A stretch of DNA of 64,000 bases from Euborellia annulipes (taxonomy: Eukaryota > Arthropoda > Insecta > Dermaptera > Anisolabididae): the NCBI GenBank assembly GCA_023213315.1, contig JAKCPI010001563.1:496001-560000 (forward strand), read 5' to 3'. Each line of letters begins with the position of its first letter. Within the stretch, counting starts at the first letter, position 1. Under the pieces are notes generated by a model. That model saw only the letters and a list, made by a program, of their open reading frames with translations. It was not told the DNA's origin and did not search any database. A program made the position numbers and the translations under genes. Below are positions 22,652 to 43,436 of the stretch, one piece after another.

Positions 22652-23927
22652 AACAGCATTGGCTGCTCTCTTTAATTATACAAACAAGAAATAAAGTGAT
22701 CTAAATGTTACACGTGGAATAATTATTTAGAAAACAAACATCCCAAGCGCTAATGTACATTAATAAAATGATTAGAATATATTTAGATAAAATAAAATAA
22801 CATTGAAAGAAATCAAGATAAGATTTAGCGAATTAATATGTGTAATTATCGAATTAAAAATGTTAAAATGTAAATGATTTCAATATTCAATTGAAGAGAA
22901 GCGCCATGAGGTGGCTGAAGCTGAGCTGGCTTAGTTGAGCGAGTTGCCTCAGCCTGTTTCTGTTTTTTGCGTCCATGTGATCATTTGATTACGATTTCGA
23001 TTTGTTCAACATTTATGCAGCATTCGACTTTGAGCTTTGGCTTTGGGCTCGCATCCAAGTCGCAGAAGTGCATTTCAAGACTAGACATTTCAAAGTTTTA
23101 ATTTTTTTTTTTTTTTTTTCAAATTTTAAGTTTTAATTGTCTATTCAAATAAAGTAAATTTTTTTAGATTTCTATTTTAATAAATTATATTAAATAATTT
23201 GTCCTAAGGTTATTCGAATACAGTGCAGAGCTGGCAAGTTATTTACTGACGAGTAAATTACAAAGTTTATTTACGCGTAAATTACTACCTTGCAAATAAC
23301 TATGTCGTCGTAAATAACTGTAAAAAACCAACTATCTAAAAAAAAGGTTAAAAACTTTTATTTCATATTTTACAGCATTGACGATGTTGTTTTCTTTTTA
23401 TTTAGTGAATAATATAATCAAAATGTTAATAAAATAATTATAAAATGAAATTCAAAAATTAAATATAATATAATAATAATAATAATAATAATAAGCTTTA
23501 TTATTATTAAATTAAATATGGTAACCAGAGTTGGGTTTTATACATGATTTTGCAGTTTTATACAAATATTGCGGATAAAACTGTATAAAATGTATAATAT
23601 GTATAAAGCTGGGATGCGCATACTCCAATCCGACGAGAAAGGAAATTCAAAAAAAAATCATTTATAACTAGAATGAGTCCTATTTTTTATTATTTATATA
23701 TAAAAACAAATTTTCAAAAATGCCAGTTGGCAAATGATTGACAGATCTAAATTAAACTTAATAAAAGACTGATTTGAGTTTTGCTGTGGTTTGTTTGCAA
23801 AAATTTTAACTTTTTGACCACAGTGTTTTTTGTTAATGATAACAACTATAAAAGTCTAAATTCTAAATTCAATTCAATTGAGATTGTCACAGATGTAACA
23901 ACCTTTATAATCTTAGCTAAATTGTAC

Positions 23928-23958
23928 CTGAAAGCCACAGATTGAGGCCGAAACGTTG
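23928..23958 (+). ncRNA. Weak hammerhead-like motif
   Basis: CTGAAAG, a GCC...GGC stem, then CGAAACGTTG. The GA of CUGANGA is not preserved. Listed only because the downstream GAAACGTT and context repeat those of better copies. Confidence 0.25.
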
Positions 23959-24669
23959 TAATTGTTACCAGGGAACAGGGCCGTAACGAGGGCGTGGCAA
24001 AACAGGCGCAACTGGGCTGGGGGCGCAAAACAAAGGGGACCGACCTAGTTGTGAGCTGCACGAGGTTTTTATTATTTTGGGAACTAAATTTTATTTTGCC
24101 CTGATTGATTAAGGCCAAAAACAAAATTTTGAAAATATCTCGTATGTGTTTAACGGCTTATGGAAAAGAAGAGTCATAATTAATAAACTAAACATAGAAT
24201 CTCTTTGGGGATTTGTCTTTTATTTCTTCAATTAATCTAGAATTGAATGGAATTTAATCAAATCGGTGCCCAAATTGATTAAGGCCAAAAATAAATTTTG
24301 AAAATATATTGTAGGTGGGGATTTTAAAACCATTCTGACAGACTTGTTTTTGATTTGGCTGAAATTTTTTTTACGGGTTCTATATCGAAAAAAAGATAGC
24401 CATTTTCGAGGATTTTCTTTTTTCTTTAATATTTTGGGAAATATCGAGGGTCGAAAATGTGAAAATTTGATGATTTTCGGCTTAGACGCTCACTTTTAAA
24501 AATTCATAACTCTGGTTTTATTTGAGCTAGAAAAAAACTTTTTTTACCATTTTAAACCTAATAGAGTGAACTTTAAGAAAGAAATTGTTTCACCAAAATT
24601 TATTAAAGATTTCACATTGTTAACAACAATTTAAATCTTTAAATTGATTTTTAACAATAGGGCCCCAAA

Positions 24670-24915
24670 CAGTGGCGGATTAATGCAATTTTGTCGGGGG
24701 GCGGTTTTTTTATTTTTTTTTATTTAAGGACTTTGTGGGCATCTATGGCCATTTAGACCCCTTTCCTATTTATTTAAATTGATTGGTAACAAATTCAATT
24801 GAAATTAAAGAGCGGAAATCATAATTTCTTTAGATTACTACTTTTTATAACATTGTGAATTTCTTCTCGCGGGGGGGTCGCCCCTTCGCCCCCCCCCCCC
24901 TTTAATCCGCCCCTG
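24670..24915. mobile_element. hAT-like MITE with perfect 8-bp target duplication
   Basis: 246 bp, ends CAGTGGCGGATTAA and TTTAATCCGCCCCTG (inverted), flanked by GCCCCAAA at 24662-24669 and 24916-24923. G-runs at one end and C-runs at the other. Confidence 0.9.
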
Positions 24916-24951
24916 GCCCCAAATGTATCACTTTTTTATTATAACCATCGC

Positions 24952-25475
24952 CAGGGCCGTGCCTGGGTTGTTTAGCGCCCGGGGCAAGTTAGTCCTTTAG
25001 CGCCCTTTGAATAAAAGTGAAAAAATTTCACAATGTTTATCCATTTGTGTCTAAAAGAAATATAAAAATAAAAAATCGTAAATAAAAAATAACTTAAAAT
25101 AAAATAAAATAATTATATATATATATATTATATTTCTTTGAGACACAAATAAACATGAAACCAACAACTAACATTAAAGAAGAAGAATATTTATTTCAAA
25201 AAATAAAAATACAATTTCACATAAATTTGAAATTGTAAGCATCTCATTTACTTTGCTAAATACGGCAGACGATAATCAAAATTCTCAAATTTATCACATT
25301 TTTCTCGGCTGATCAGTAGCCATACCTAACACATTGCACATATAACAAAATATTTTTTACATTGTCACAATAATGTAACGCATATTAGCATTCAAAGATT
25401 CATCTGCACTTGCGCCCCTTCAAAATTTGCGCCCTGGGCAACGGCCCCGGTCGCCCCCCCCTAAGCGAGGCCCTG
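24952..25475. mobile_element. hAT-like element with perfect 8-bp target duplication
   Basis: 524 bp, ends CAGGGCCGTGCCTGGG and GAGGCCCTG, flanked by ACCATCGC at 24944-24951 and 25476-25483. Non-coding. It lies only 36 bp from the previous element. Confidence 0.88.
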
Positions 25476-26829
25476 ACCATCGCATTCAACGTCAAATTTT
25501 ATGCCTATAACGCTTTTTTAATCGATGGAGAATCAACTAGTACTATTGAAAAAAAATTAAATAATCTAGTGCGATACGTCATATCAGCGCGCCGGTTCTA
25601 CCAAAATTGAAAATGAAATGAAAATTGTTTTATGTACACTTTGATGATGTAATTCATTCCAGTTTTTTACTTTTTTCAAATTCACTTTCCGGCTCTTCCT
25701 TCCATAGAGCCAATGTAGAATCCCTATGGGGATTTGCATGTTAATTTCGATTCAAATTGGAACTTTTTGCATATTTAAAAAAAAATTTTCCACTTATGAA
25801 ATTTTGTATTTATTTAGGATTCACTATTGTGTATAAAATATGAGATTAAAATTTTGAAAAATAACTATAGTTTATTTCAAGCAGTCAACATTTAAAATAC
25901 ACAGAGCCTATGGAAATTTTGAATCAATTGACTTTTTTACTTTTTTCTTATGAATTGGAAGTGGTCAAGTTTGAAACTAAGGTGCTATGGGAAACTATGG
26001 GTAAATATATCTCGACACAAAAAATCTGGTGTTATCAGCACGGCGCACAACTTCCTCTTACCCTTCGGTAACACCAGATTTTTTATTTTATTGATTTAAT
26101 ATACAATTTTCATACATGAGTAACATAAATTAATATATTTTTCAGAAAGGGCATAGCCTAGTATCTATTGATCAAGGAAGAGAAATTTATAGATTTTTCA
26201 AAAAGATTTTATTTCTTTTTAAAATTAAAAACTAATTTTATACTAATATTTTTATTTACATTTATATAAATAAATTATTTTTTTTCAACAATTAAAAAAA
26301 TGACTTTAACTATTATAGTATTCTCTGTCAGAACAGGCACCCAAGTTTTGATTCCTTGGGTAGAATTTTCAAATGGTGGGCAAATGGTCAAATACAGTGC
26401 CCCTGGTAGGAGCTGCACTGGCTGCAGCGGCTGCATTGACTGCAGGTGAAGGCCGGAAGTCAGGGCTGGGGGCAGTACTCGCCGCCAATTGAGGAAGTAG
26501 CATTGAACCACTCGCAAAATTTGAGTTCTGCCAACCAAAAGATATATTAGTAATATTTTTAAAAATTATAAAGACTAGAAATAATTTATAATTAATAAAT
26601 AGGTCTATAATTTAAAACAAGAAAATATAATTTTTGCTAATTGCAAGCGAGATACTTCTCACACCAGAGCATATTCCTCAACTCATTTTGAATCACAAAA
26701 AACAGGGCTCAGTTTTGAAAATAAACTATTATATACACATATTCCCCGATTTTGAAAATCACTTTATGAGAAAATCGTCTAAATCTAAATAATGACTTTT
26801 TTGAAGAGAAAGTTCTTCTCATTAGTGAG

Positions 26830-27806
26830 CACGGCGTAACCAGCCTTTGAGGGCGGGGGGGCGAGCTCAACTAGGGCGCCGATTTTCAGGGGCTCCGCCT
26901 ACCCCCTGCCCCTTCGGCGAGCAATTGCCCGCCTTCGGCGGGCAAATTTCTTGCATCCAGTAATTTTCTCAGCGAATTTGCTTTATCTTTACATATTTTT
27001 TAATGACACCTGTATGATTTTGTTTTGATTTTTCTTTGCTTTTACGAAAAATGTCGTTTTCTTCTGTGATTATTTCAAAAACAATTCAGTTTTCGGGAAA
27101 ATATCAAAGAATAAAAACTTTTTAATATAGAGTATTTTATTTCGACGGGCATGCAAATGAAATTTTATTTAAAAATTGCTAGACATTCGTTCATTCATTC
27201 ACTAAATCTCGGGCGGGAATGGGCGGATTTGAAAAAATTCCGGGCGGCGAGCGGGCCTGAAGAATGGTAAAGCCCTTTCATTTTGAGAAGATCGAAAAAA
27301 ATGAAAACTACATCAGTAAAATACTAATACTTTTTGGCCGATTTTGATTAAAAGCTTATTTTCACGGTCCCGGAGGGTGTTTAACTTAAATATAACATTT
27401 CAGTCTCATAGCTAAATTCCTTCATGCTTAAAAAATTTTGAATTCCTAAAAATTAAATATTAAGGCTTATACGAATCCTGAGTAAATCTCCACAGCCATA
27501 AAACATCAAATTAAGGCTTATATATTGCAAAATAAAAAAATTTTAATTATAAAGCCTCTATATACGTTATTTATTATTTTTGGAATTAAATTCATTTAAA
27601 ATAGTAGAATTCAAGTTGTAATATAATTTTAAAAGAAAACAATCAGTTTTTTAAGACAATCGATGAAAATAATATGATAAAATCACATTCGCTGGGCTAT
27701 ATCTTAGAGGCCGTAGGGCGCCTATGCCGGTTTCGGGGGCGCCAAGGGCTCGATGCGCCTGGGGCGGGGGGGCTCGAGCCCCCTCGCCCCCTCTGGTTAC
27801 GCCATG
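26830..27806. mobile_element. hAT-like element, CACGGCGTAACCAG ends
   Basis: 977 bp, ends CACGGCGTAACCAG and CTGGTTACGCCATG, flanked by TTAGTGAG at 26822-26829 and 27807-27814. The last 250 bp are the reverse complement of the first part of 47436-47857, so the two are one family in opposite orientation. It appears to have inserted into an older repeat that ends with the hammerhead-like motif at 27883. Confidence 0.88.
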
Positions 27807-27882
27807 TTAGTGAGTATATTGTACTGTTAAGACTATTTATTAATAAAACAATTTTTGATGATTTTATTTCTAGCTTGAAGGG

Positions 27883-27908
27883 CTGAAGATGGCTTTGTCG
27901 AAACGTTC
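27883..27908 (+). ncRNA. Hammerhead-like core
   Basis: CTGAAGA (fits CUGANGA), short stem GGC-TTT-GTC, then GAAACGTTC. All visible core bases are intact; stem II is only three pairs. Confidence 0.5.
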
Positions 27909-29347
27909 CTAAATAAAGAGTGTTAACAAAATAGATGCCTTTTTATTTATTATTGGCTGCATCCTCTTTATATCATTAATCTAATTATATAACAGCCACA
28001 ATTCGTTATAGACTTTATTATGAAATATATTAATTTAAATCAAGGCATATTTTTTGAAAAACTTTTAATTTTGTACTTTGAATAAATTTTTTTTAGTCAA
28101 TTTTACAACAGGATATTCAGTTCAAAAACTCGATAATTGGAATTTTCCTTGTGGTCCCTTCAATATCGAATTATCGAGAGTAGACTGTTTATTTAAGTAA
28201 AGCATGAAGGAGATTTTTATTCGCCTGAAAAATATCCAACATGCTTGCCTTTTACTTATGCAAACATCCAAGCAGATTATGCAAGCGGAATATCTAACTT
28301 CAAGGGGCAACCAATAAGTGGCCTCATTTCAACTTTTTCTTGGGGAGGAGGGGGGGGGGGGCAATTTTTTTTCTTGGGGGCACACATTTTTTTTTCTTAA
28401 AATAAACTTACAAATAGGTACTCAAATTTGGCCAAAAGATATTTAATTAAATTAATTGTTTAATTTTGTACAGTTTGTATATCGGTACTCGTAGATGTAT
28501 TTTGAAGTATTTTATTTAGAATAATATAAAATTTTATAAATCAGAGCCCTTGGGGGGGGGGCATTTGCTCCCCCCTAATGACGCCACTGCTTATAGTGGC
28601 TGAATGTATCAGAAGTTTGGAGGTTTAGGTGCAGGCAGAGCTGCCTATAGGGGGGGGGGGGGTAGGAAGGCTTTAGGGCATTATGTTCCAATCTTAAATT
28701 TCAATGAAAAAAAAAAAAATTAAAATTATTTTCTCTCTGTTGAATAGTCATATAATAGTCATATATGTAGAGAGCTTTTTGTTTTATTTATTTGAAATTT
28801 TTTTATGACAATTTGTTTTTCGGGGACCTCTTTTGCTTGAAGCTCCGGGGTATTTGCACAAGTTGGCCTTCCGGTAATGCGCCACTGTCTTTTTTGGTTT
28901 CAACTTTTTCCTAAATTTTAATTTCGTCATTTAGCCCATTATATTTTTTAACTTCTCAAGTATTGACTGGAAACTCGTTAAATTATATAAATAGAATAAT
29001 TATTTAAATAGGGGAATAGGTGTATATTTTATTAAAAGATCTTTTTGACTCTCTACCCCCCTCCTTCCTACGCCTACAAATATTTTAGATCAACATAATA
29101 GCTATTGGTTTTAACATTATTAAATATATTTATTTTTGCCCCTAAAGTAGGATACTCAGAGAATAAATAATTTGGAAAAAACTTAAAAGCTTAATAATTG
29201 GGTCTGCATCTACGGTATAATAAATTTGCAACCTGATAAATTGGCCACCTTTTGAATACAACTCCCTATGCATTTAAATTTTAAAAACAAATGAGACTAT
29301 TAATGATTTATTTTCTCATTTGGTAAATACATTTCAAAAATTTCACT

Positions 29348-38153
<8,806 letters not shown>

Positions 38154-39612
38154 CTACACTTGCCAGATCTTCGGTTTTCTCCGGCTGGGAAAGAATCGAT
38201 GAAACAACGAAATTATTAATTTTTTTTTTTTAATTTTCATTTTCACACAGACTATCAATATATATTTTTTCTGTGTTTTGATCTTTTAAATGATTTTTTG
38301 AAACCATATAAAATAAAACAAAAACAACCCCTGGTATATTATTTATTTATCTTACCATGGGCGTATCCAGAGGGGGCAAGGAGGCGCAGCTGCCCTCTTT
38401 CCGAACATTAAATAAAAATAAAAAACAAAAAATATAAATAAAAACTGAAAAGTTCACGCCATCTGTGAGAAGATAAAAAGTACGAGGGACGCCATCCCCA
38501 ATCTCAGGTTACTGTTAGGTTGTGCCATTTAAACTGTATATATAAAAATGTATGTGTGTATGTATGAATAAGTTCTATAGAAATTCACAATTTTCAATGA
38601 ATCTATTTGAAATTAAGTACACATATAGTACATGGTCTCGCGGGCCGCGGGTTGGACACCCCTGATTTAGAGCCTTGACTTAGAATTAAATCTTATCAGA
38701 TAGGGATAAAATATCATATATTTCACAACTGCATCTTAATCATTTCCGGGTTACTTATTCGCAGGCAAATTAAAAAGAAATTATTAAAAAAATTCTTGTT
38801 TTTCTTAGTAACTTTATTTTTTTCTTAATTCGAGGTCAAGCAAATCAAATTCTTATTAGGTACTCTTGGAAATAGTTTCTTGAGGTCTTTTGACATTTCT
38901 GATGTTTATCGACCACTAAATAATTAATTGTGTTGATATTTGATTGATTAATGAAGCCGTCATGACAAGAAAGTTGTTTTCTAAGTCAATTACCGAATAA
39001 CAAAGATAAAAGAAATTTTATGAATGCTTAATTAGTGATCAACTTTAATAAGAAAACTATTGTTCAAACAAAATAATTCAAATGTCAGAATGGTGACAAA
39101 TTTAGCGTGGAATATAAAGGAAATCAGGAAAAAAGAGTTATTATTAGATTACGGAACCAATAAAAGACTAACTTAAAAAATATTGATTTCATTTATTAAT
39201 TAGCATCCATTAAGGTGCATTTGTCAACGGGACATGAACTTGGAAATCCAAGATGAGATTTTAGACGAAATATCAAATGGTTTTCTATTTGCAAATATTG
39301 ATACGGTACAATACTACTCAGAAAAGTATCAATATTTTAAAATACGTATATCATATTTTTAAGAAAATGGCATGCATCTAAGTATTAAACTGTGTGGTGA
39401 TAAATAAAAACAAATTCACGACGTCCCTGATTCATACTGGCCGGTGTTTTAAATATATTTTCATTAAAATATTGAAAATATTATTTTTAATGCTGAAAAA
39501 GACCTTCAAACAAATTTAAAAAATATTGTTTTTTTTTTTTTATTATAATATACAGGCTAACATTTTGGAGCATTGAAATTTAGAGCTATTATATATGGGT
39601 ATATGGAGTATA

Positions 39613-40409
39613 TGGGTAGCGCTGATTCCAAAAATGTTGAAAGTTTTCATCCACCAGCTCTAGTTTTATTCAGATATAGAGAAAATTAATTTTCAATAGA
39701 AAAAGCGCGAAACGGCTCTTATTTTGAATTTTCCAAATTTCTTTAAGGCCTTACAACTTAAAATATGCAGATAGCTGACATGCTTAGAAATACAAAGTTT
39801 CAGCCCGGCGGGCGTTTAGTGGTGCAAAAGTTTAGGAAAATTGGACTTTTTCACTTTGGACACCCCTAGGGTTTTTTTACCATCCCAGAATCCAAAAAGC
39901 ATATATTTAATATATTCTATAGTTCTTTAGCATTCCAAAAATTATTCATTCGTGAAAATCTGTTAATTATTAACGAGAAAAAGTTGACTGGTAAAAAATC
40001 GCGTTGGCTGCCTATCTTTTAGGCGCTTTGTTCTCTACGAAGAGGAATAAACTCAGAGGAATAAACTTGCTTATATATATTTTTAAACTATTTTGTTAAT
40101 AATATGATTTTTGGAAACCTAAAGAACTATAGAGTATCCCAAATATGTTTTGTGGATTCAGGGATGGCAAAAACTCTATTAGGGATGTCCAATCACTGAA
40201 AAATTCGAATTTTCTAAACTTTAATCCGTGCTTTGCACCTCTAAACCAACTCCGATTGGGCTGGAACTTTATATCTCTTTGTGTTTCAACTATTGTATCT
40301 GCATATTTTAAAGGTATAACGAATTAAAAAATAAAATTCAAATTAAGATAAATTTTCTCTATATCTCTAAAAGTAGAGCTGATGGCATTTTTGGAATCTG
40401 GGCTACCCA
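39613..40409. repeat. Long foldback element, TGGGTAGC ends
   Basis: About 800 bp. TGGGTAGC-GCT-GATTCCAAAAATG at the left is mirrored by CATTTTTGGAATC...GCTACCCA at the right, and the interior is also largely self-complementary. It shares internal sequence with 42106-43077 (ACGGCTCTTATTTTGAATTT, CCTATCTTTTAGGCGC), so both belong to one foldback family. Confidence 0.65.
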
Positions 40410-41046
40410 GGATTAGCTCTAATTGCATGCGCCAAAAATAAAGTTTTTTCTTGGCCTGTTTAATTTTTTACCGTAAATAAAGGTAGGATTTATTATAATT
40501 CTCTAAACAATTGATTGTAGCCTTCTATCTCTTAATTAAATCAACAGAGTCATATAATTTATATAATCTACATGTGCCTTTATCATTAATAATCATTATC
40601 ATTATCATCATGATTAATATATATAAAGCGCTAGCGCCTAGCTTCCGTCTGTGCGCGTATACAAAATCTAATATAGTAATGTCAACTCGAACTTTAATCT
40701 CAAAAAATCCGTTTATAAATTTTATTGTGTGATTCTTTATATGAAAATTTTTTTGTAAATTCTCTAATGTATGTATGATGATGGTGAATTATGATTTATG
40801 ATTTGTATGTTTTAGGCTTTGAATTTTCAATGATTTATATAAATCGAAACTCGAGTTAAGCGCGGAGTCGGCCAAATAAGTTTCAATTTAGAAAATATTG
40901 AGAAAATAAAACACAATTTATTTTTCCAAAAATTTGGTGTTTTTAATATTCTCCGTGAGGATCATAAATTGACAAATAACCACTGTGGTGATCTATGGAT
41001 TGGTATCTTGTCCAGTTTCAAAACATCGTCAACTAGGTTTAAATTT

Positions 41047-41150
41047 TGTTCGTATTAGGAAAAGGTTTGCAGCCAAATAAAAAGAGCCTCTATTATTAAA
41101 TAAACTCTTTAATTTTTATTTGGCTGCAAACCTCTTCCTATTACGAACAA
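41047..41150. repeat. Short strong hairpin
   Basis: Arms of about 38 bp: TTGTTCGTATTAGGA ... GGTTTGCAGCCAAATAAAAA on the left and its near-perfect reverse complement on the right, with a loop of about 25 nt. Non-coding. Confidence 0.6.
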
Positions 41151-42105
41151 TCCTATATACAGCTACGTCATTATAATAGGTTTAAATATGTTTCTTTAGC
41201 TTTGTTTATTTATTGAAAAACAGGAAAAAAATTGCAGCTGGTTCCTCGATTAGTTCGGTTTCATAAGTCCGGCGAATTGATGGAACCGATTAATCGAAGT
41301 ATTTTTGTGCATTAAGACTTCCAAAAAATGAAACATTAAAAATTTGAATGCCTGCTCATTTCTTGTTTCGATTAAATAAAACACTATAATCCTATGTTAA
41401 GTAACTTAATCAGGAAAGATTTATTTAATATTTTAAAATGGCGTAATATTGATAGGAAGGCAAGAGAAATAAAATAGCTGGAGACCCACCTAAACGTCCA
41501 GTTCATGCCGCAGGTTGAGATCCCATTCTAACAAGTTGAGTTGAAGGGTAGCAAGCAGAGAGCGCTGAGGGCGCAACTAAAAGCCCTCGACTGGACTGGG
41601 GGTTGGGGCTGCGCGCTTCCCCTCTCTCTCTCTCTCTCTCTCTCTGTGACGTCACAGGCGGGAGAGCGCAGGTCTTTGTTTTGTTGTACCGTCCGTTGCC
41701 ATGCCAACCAAACAAGTCCATACCAAATTACAATAACATAGTCATCTCGCCAACATCTCTCTCTTCTCTCATCTATTCGATTAATTAGATTATCTGGTTT
41801 ACTATTCCTTACTAAAGCAATCTGCCAAAAAAAATTTAATTATGAGTCCGGTATTCATAAATCAAGTTTCCGTAAAGATTCAAGTTTAGTTAAATATTTC
41901 TCTATCATTAAAAATATAGTCCTAGTATTAACTTGATTATTCGAATCTCAGATACATTTTACTTGTTCATCCCCGGTGACTAGCGTCTAAAAAAGTCTGT
42001 TATTTTGATTTTTTTAAATATACTTTAAGTTTCCCAAATTTTTATTTTCAATATAAACAACGTCTGTTACCTTTCAGTCTGATTGTCCCATGATAGAGAA
42101 ATATT

Positions 42106-43077
42106 ACACTGGTCGATAAAAATGAACTTTTTTTGTTCACTAGAATAAAAATATGAGATTCTAGAAGTACTTTTCATGCTGAATTCAAATATCATTTCAG
42201 TTTTGCTTCATCAGGCACAGTTTTAGAGATATAGAGAAAAATAAATTTTAATAGAAAATGCGCTCTAAAACGGCTCTTATTTTGCATTTTCAATATTTTT
42301 TTTTTAAGGCGACACCCCTTAGGAATTTGCAGATAGTTATAATACATATAAATTTAGTTTCAGCCCAATCGGAAGTCATTTAGCAAATGACTTAAAGATA
42401 GAAAATCGAATTTTTCAAGTTTTTTTTTTGCTTTAAACACCCCTAATGGAATTTTTACCATCCCTAATTGCAAAAAACATATTTACGATTTTCTATAGTT
42501 CTTTGGCTTACCAAAAAATCATTCATTTGTGAAACTCTGTTGATTATTAACGAAATTATTAACAAAATAGTCAAAAAATATAAAACAGTTATAAGTTTAT
42601 TACTTTGATTGAGCAAAGCGCCTAAAAGATAGGCAGCCAAAGTGTTTTTTAACATACTTTGATAACTATTTTATTAATAATTTCGTTAATAATCAACAGA
42701 TTTACACGAATGAATGATTTTTGGAAAGCCAAAGATATATAGAATTTCGTAGATATGTTTTTTGCATTTAGGGGTGGTAAAAACTGCATTAGGGTTGTCC
42801 AAAGCAAAAAAAGTTCGATTTTTCTAAACTTTAAGCCATTTGTGGCCCGTCTAAATCGCCTTAGATTGGGCTGAAAATTTAAATTTATATCTATTATAAC
42901 TCTCTGCATATTTTTAAGATCGCCTTTAAGAGCATTTTCTACTAAAATTTATTTTTCTCTATTTCACTATAACTGTGCCTGATGGAAAAATTTTAACTAC
43001 AAATCTGAATTCAGTATAAAAAATGTACTAGATTCACTAATCAGATTTCGTGTGAAGAAAACCTTGTCGACCAGTGT
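42106..43077. repeat. Long foldback element, ACACTGGTCGA ends
   Basis: About 970 bp with ACACTGGTCGA at the left and TCGACCAGTGT at the right, flanked by possible TTA duplications. Arms of several hundred bp are imperfect inverted copies that meet near 42650. A 3-bp TTA duplication would fit PIF/Harbinger-type MITEs, but this is not certain. Confidence 0.65.
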
Positions 43078-43436
43078 TATTTAATTGAGAGCTCGGAAGG
43101 CAAGAGAGAGCAAAATTTTCAGCCTTACAAATATTTAATTATCGATATATAGGCAGGCCTACGTTTTACTAAATGAAAAGAGCAAAATAATTTGATATAT
43201 GTTTGTTTAAAATTTATATATATAATTTTCAATTAATTTAAAAGGTATAAGGGTGGTCGAAAGCATTAAATTATCAATAAATTTATATTAGGCATAATAG
43301 AATAGGATAGTGAATTTTTTCAGAGGGTATCGATCATCTTTTTTATAATTAAAATATAATGTCTTATAAAATTCTTACAAATTTTTAAACTTTAAAAATT
43401 ATAGCTTGTCTATTCAATTGTCTTCTACCCCATATC

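Larger units (their letters stand above)
22652..29347. other. Intergenic region between CDKL and XPOT
   Basis: 6.7 kb with no host exon recognised. The stretch 22652-23220 upstream of the XPOT ATG should contain its 5' UTR and promoter; there is no convincing TATA element. Beyond it are partial copies of the 3081 family (23226-23640), hAT-like elements (24670-24915, 24952-25475, 26830-27806) and hammerhead-like motifs (23928, 27883). Fragmentary GC-run-rich hAT ends occur near 23973, 28316-28590 and 28646-28890. Confidence 0.55.

Noticed and set aside
28316..28590. hAT-like element with GCGTCATTT-type ends
   Set aside because: The right end TGACGCCACTG is clear, but the left end (AAGTGGCCTCATTT) is mutated and no matching 8-bp flanks exist. 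Similar single ends at 33697 and 52450 also lack partners, so no boundaries are claimed.
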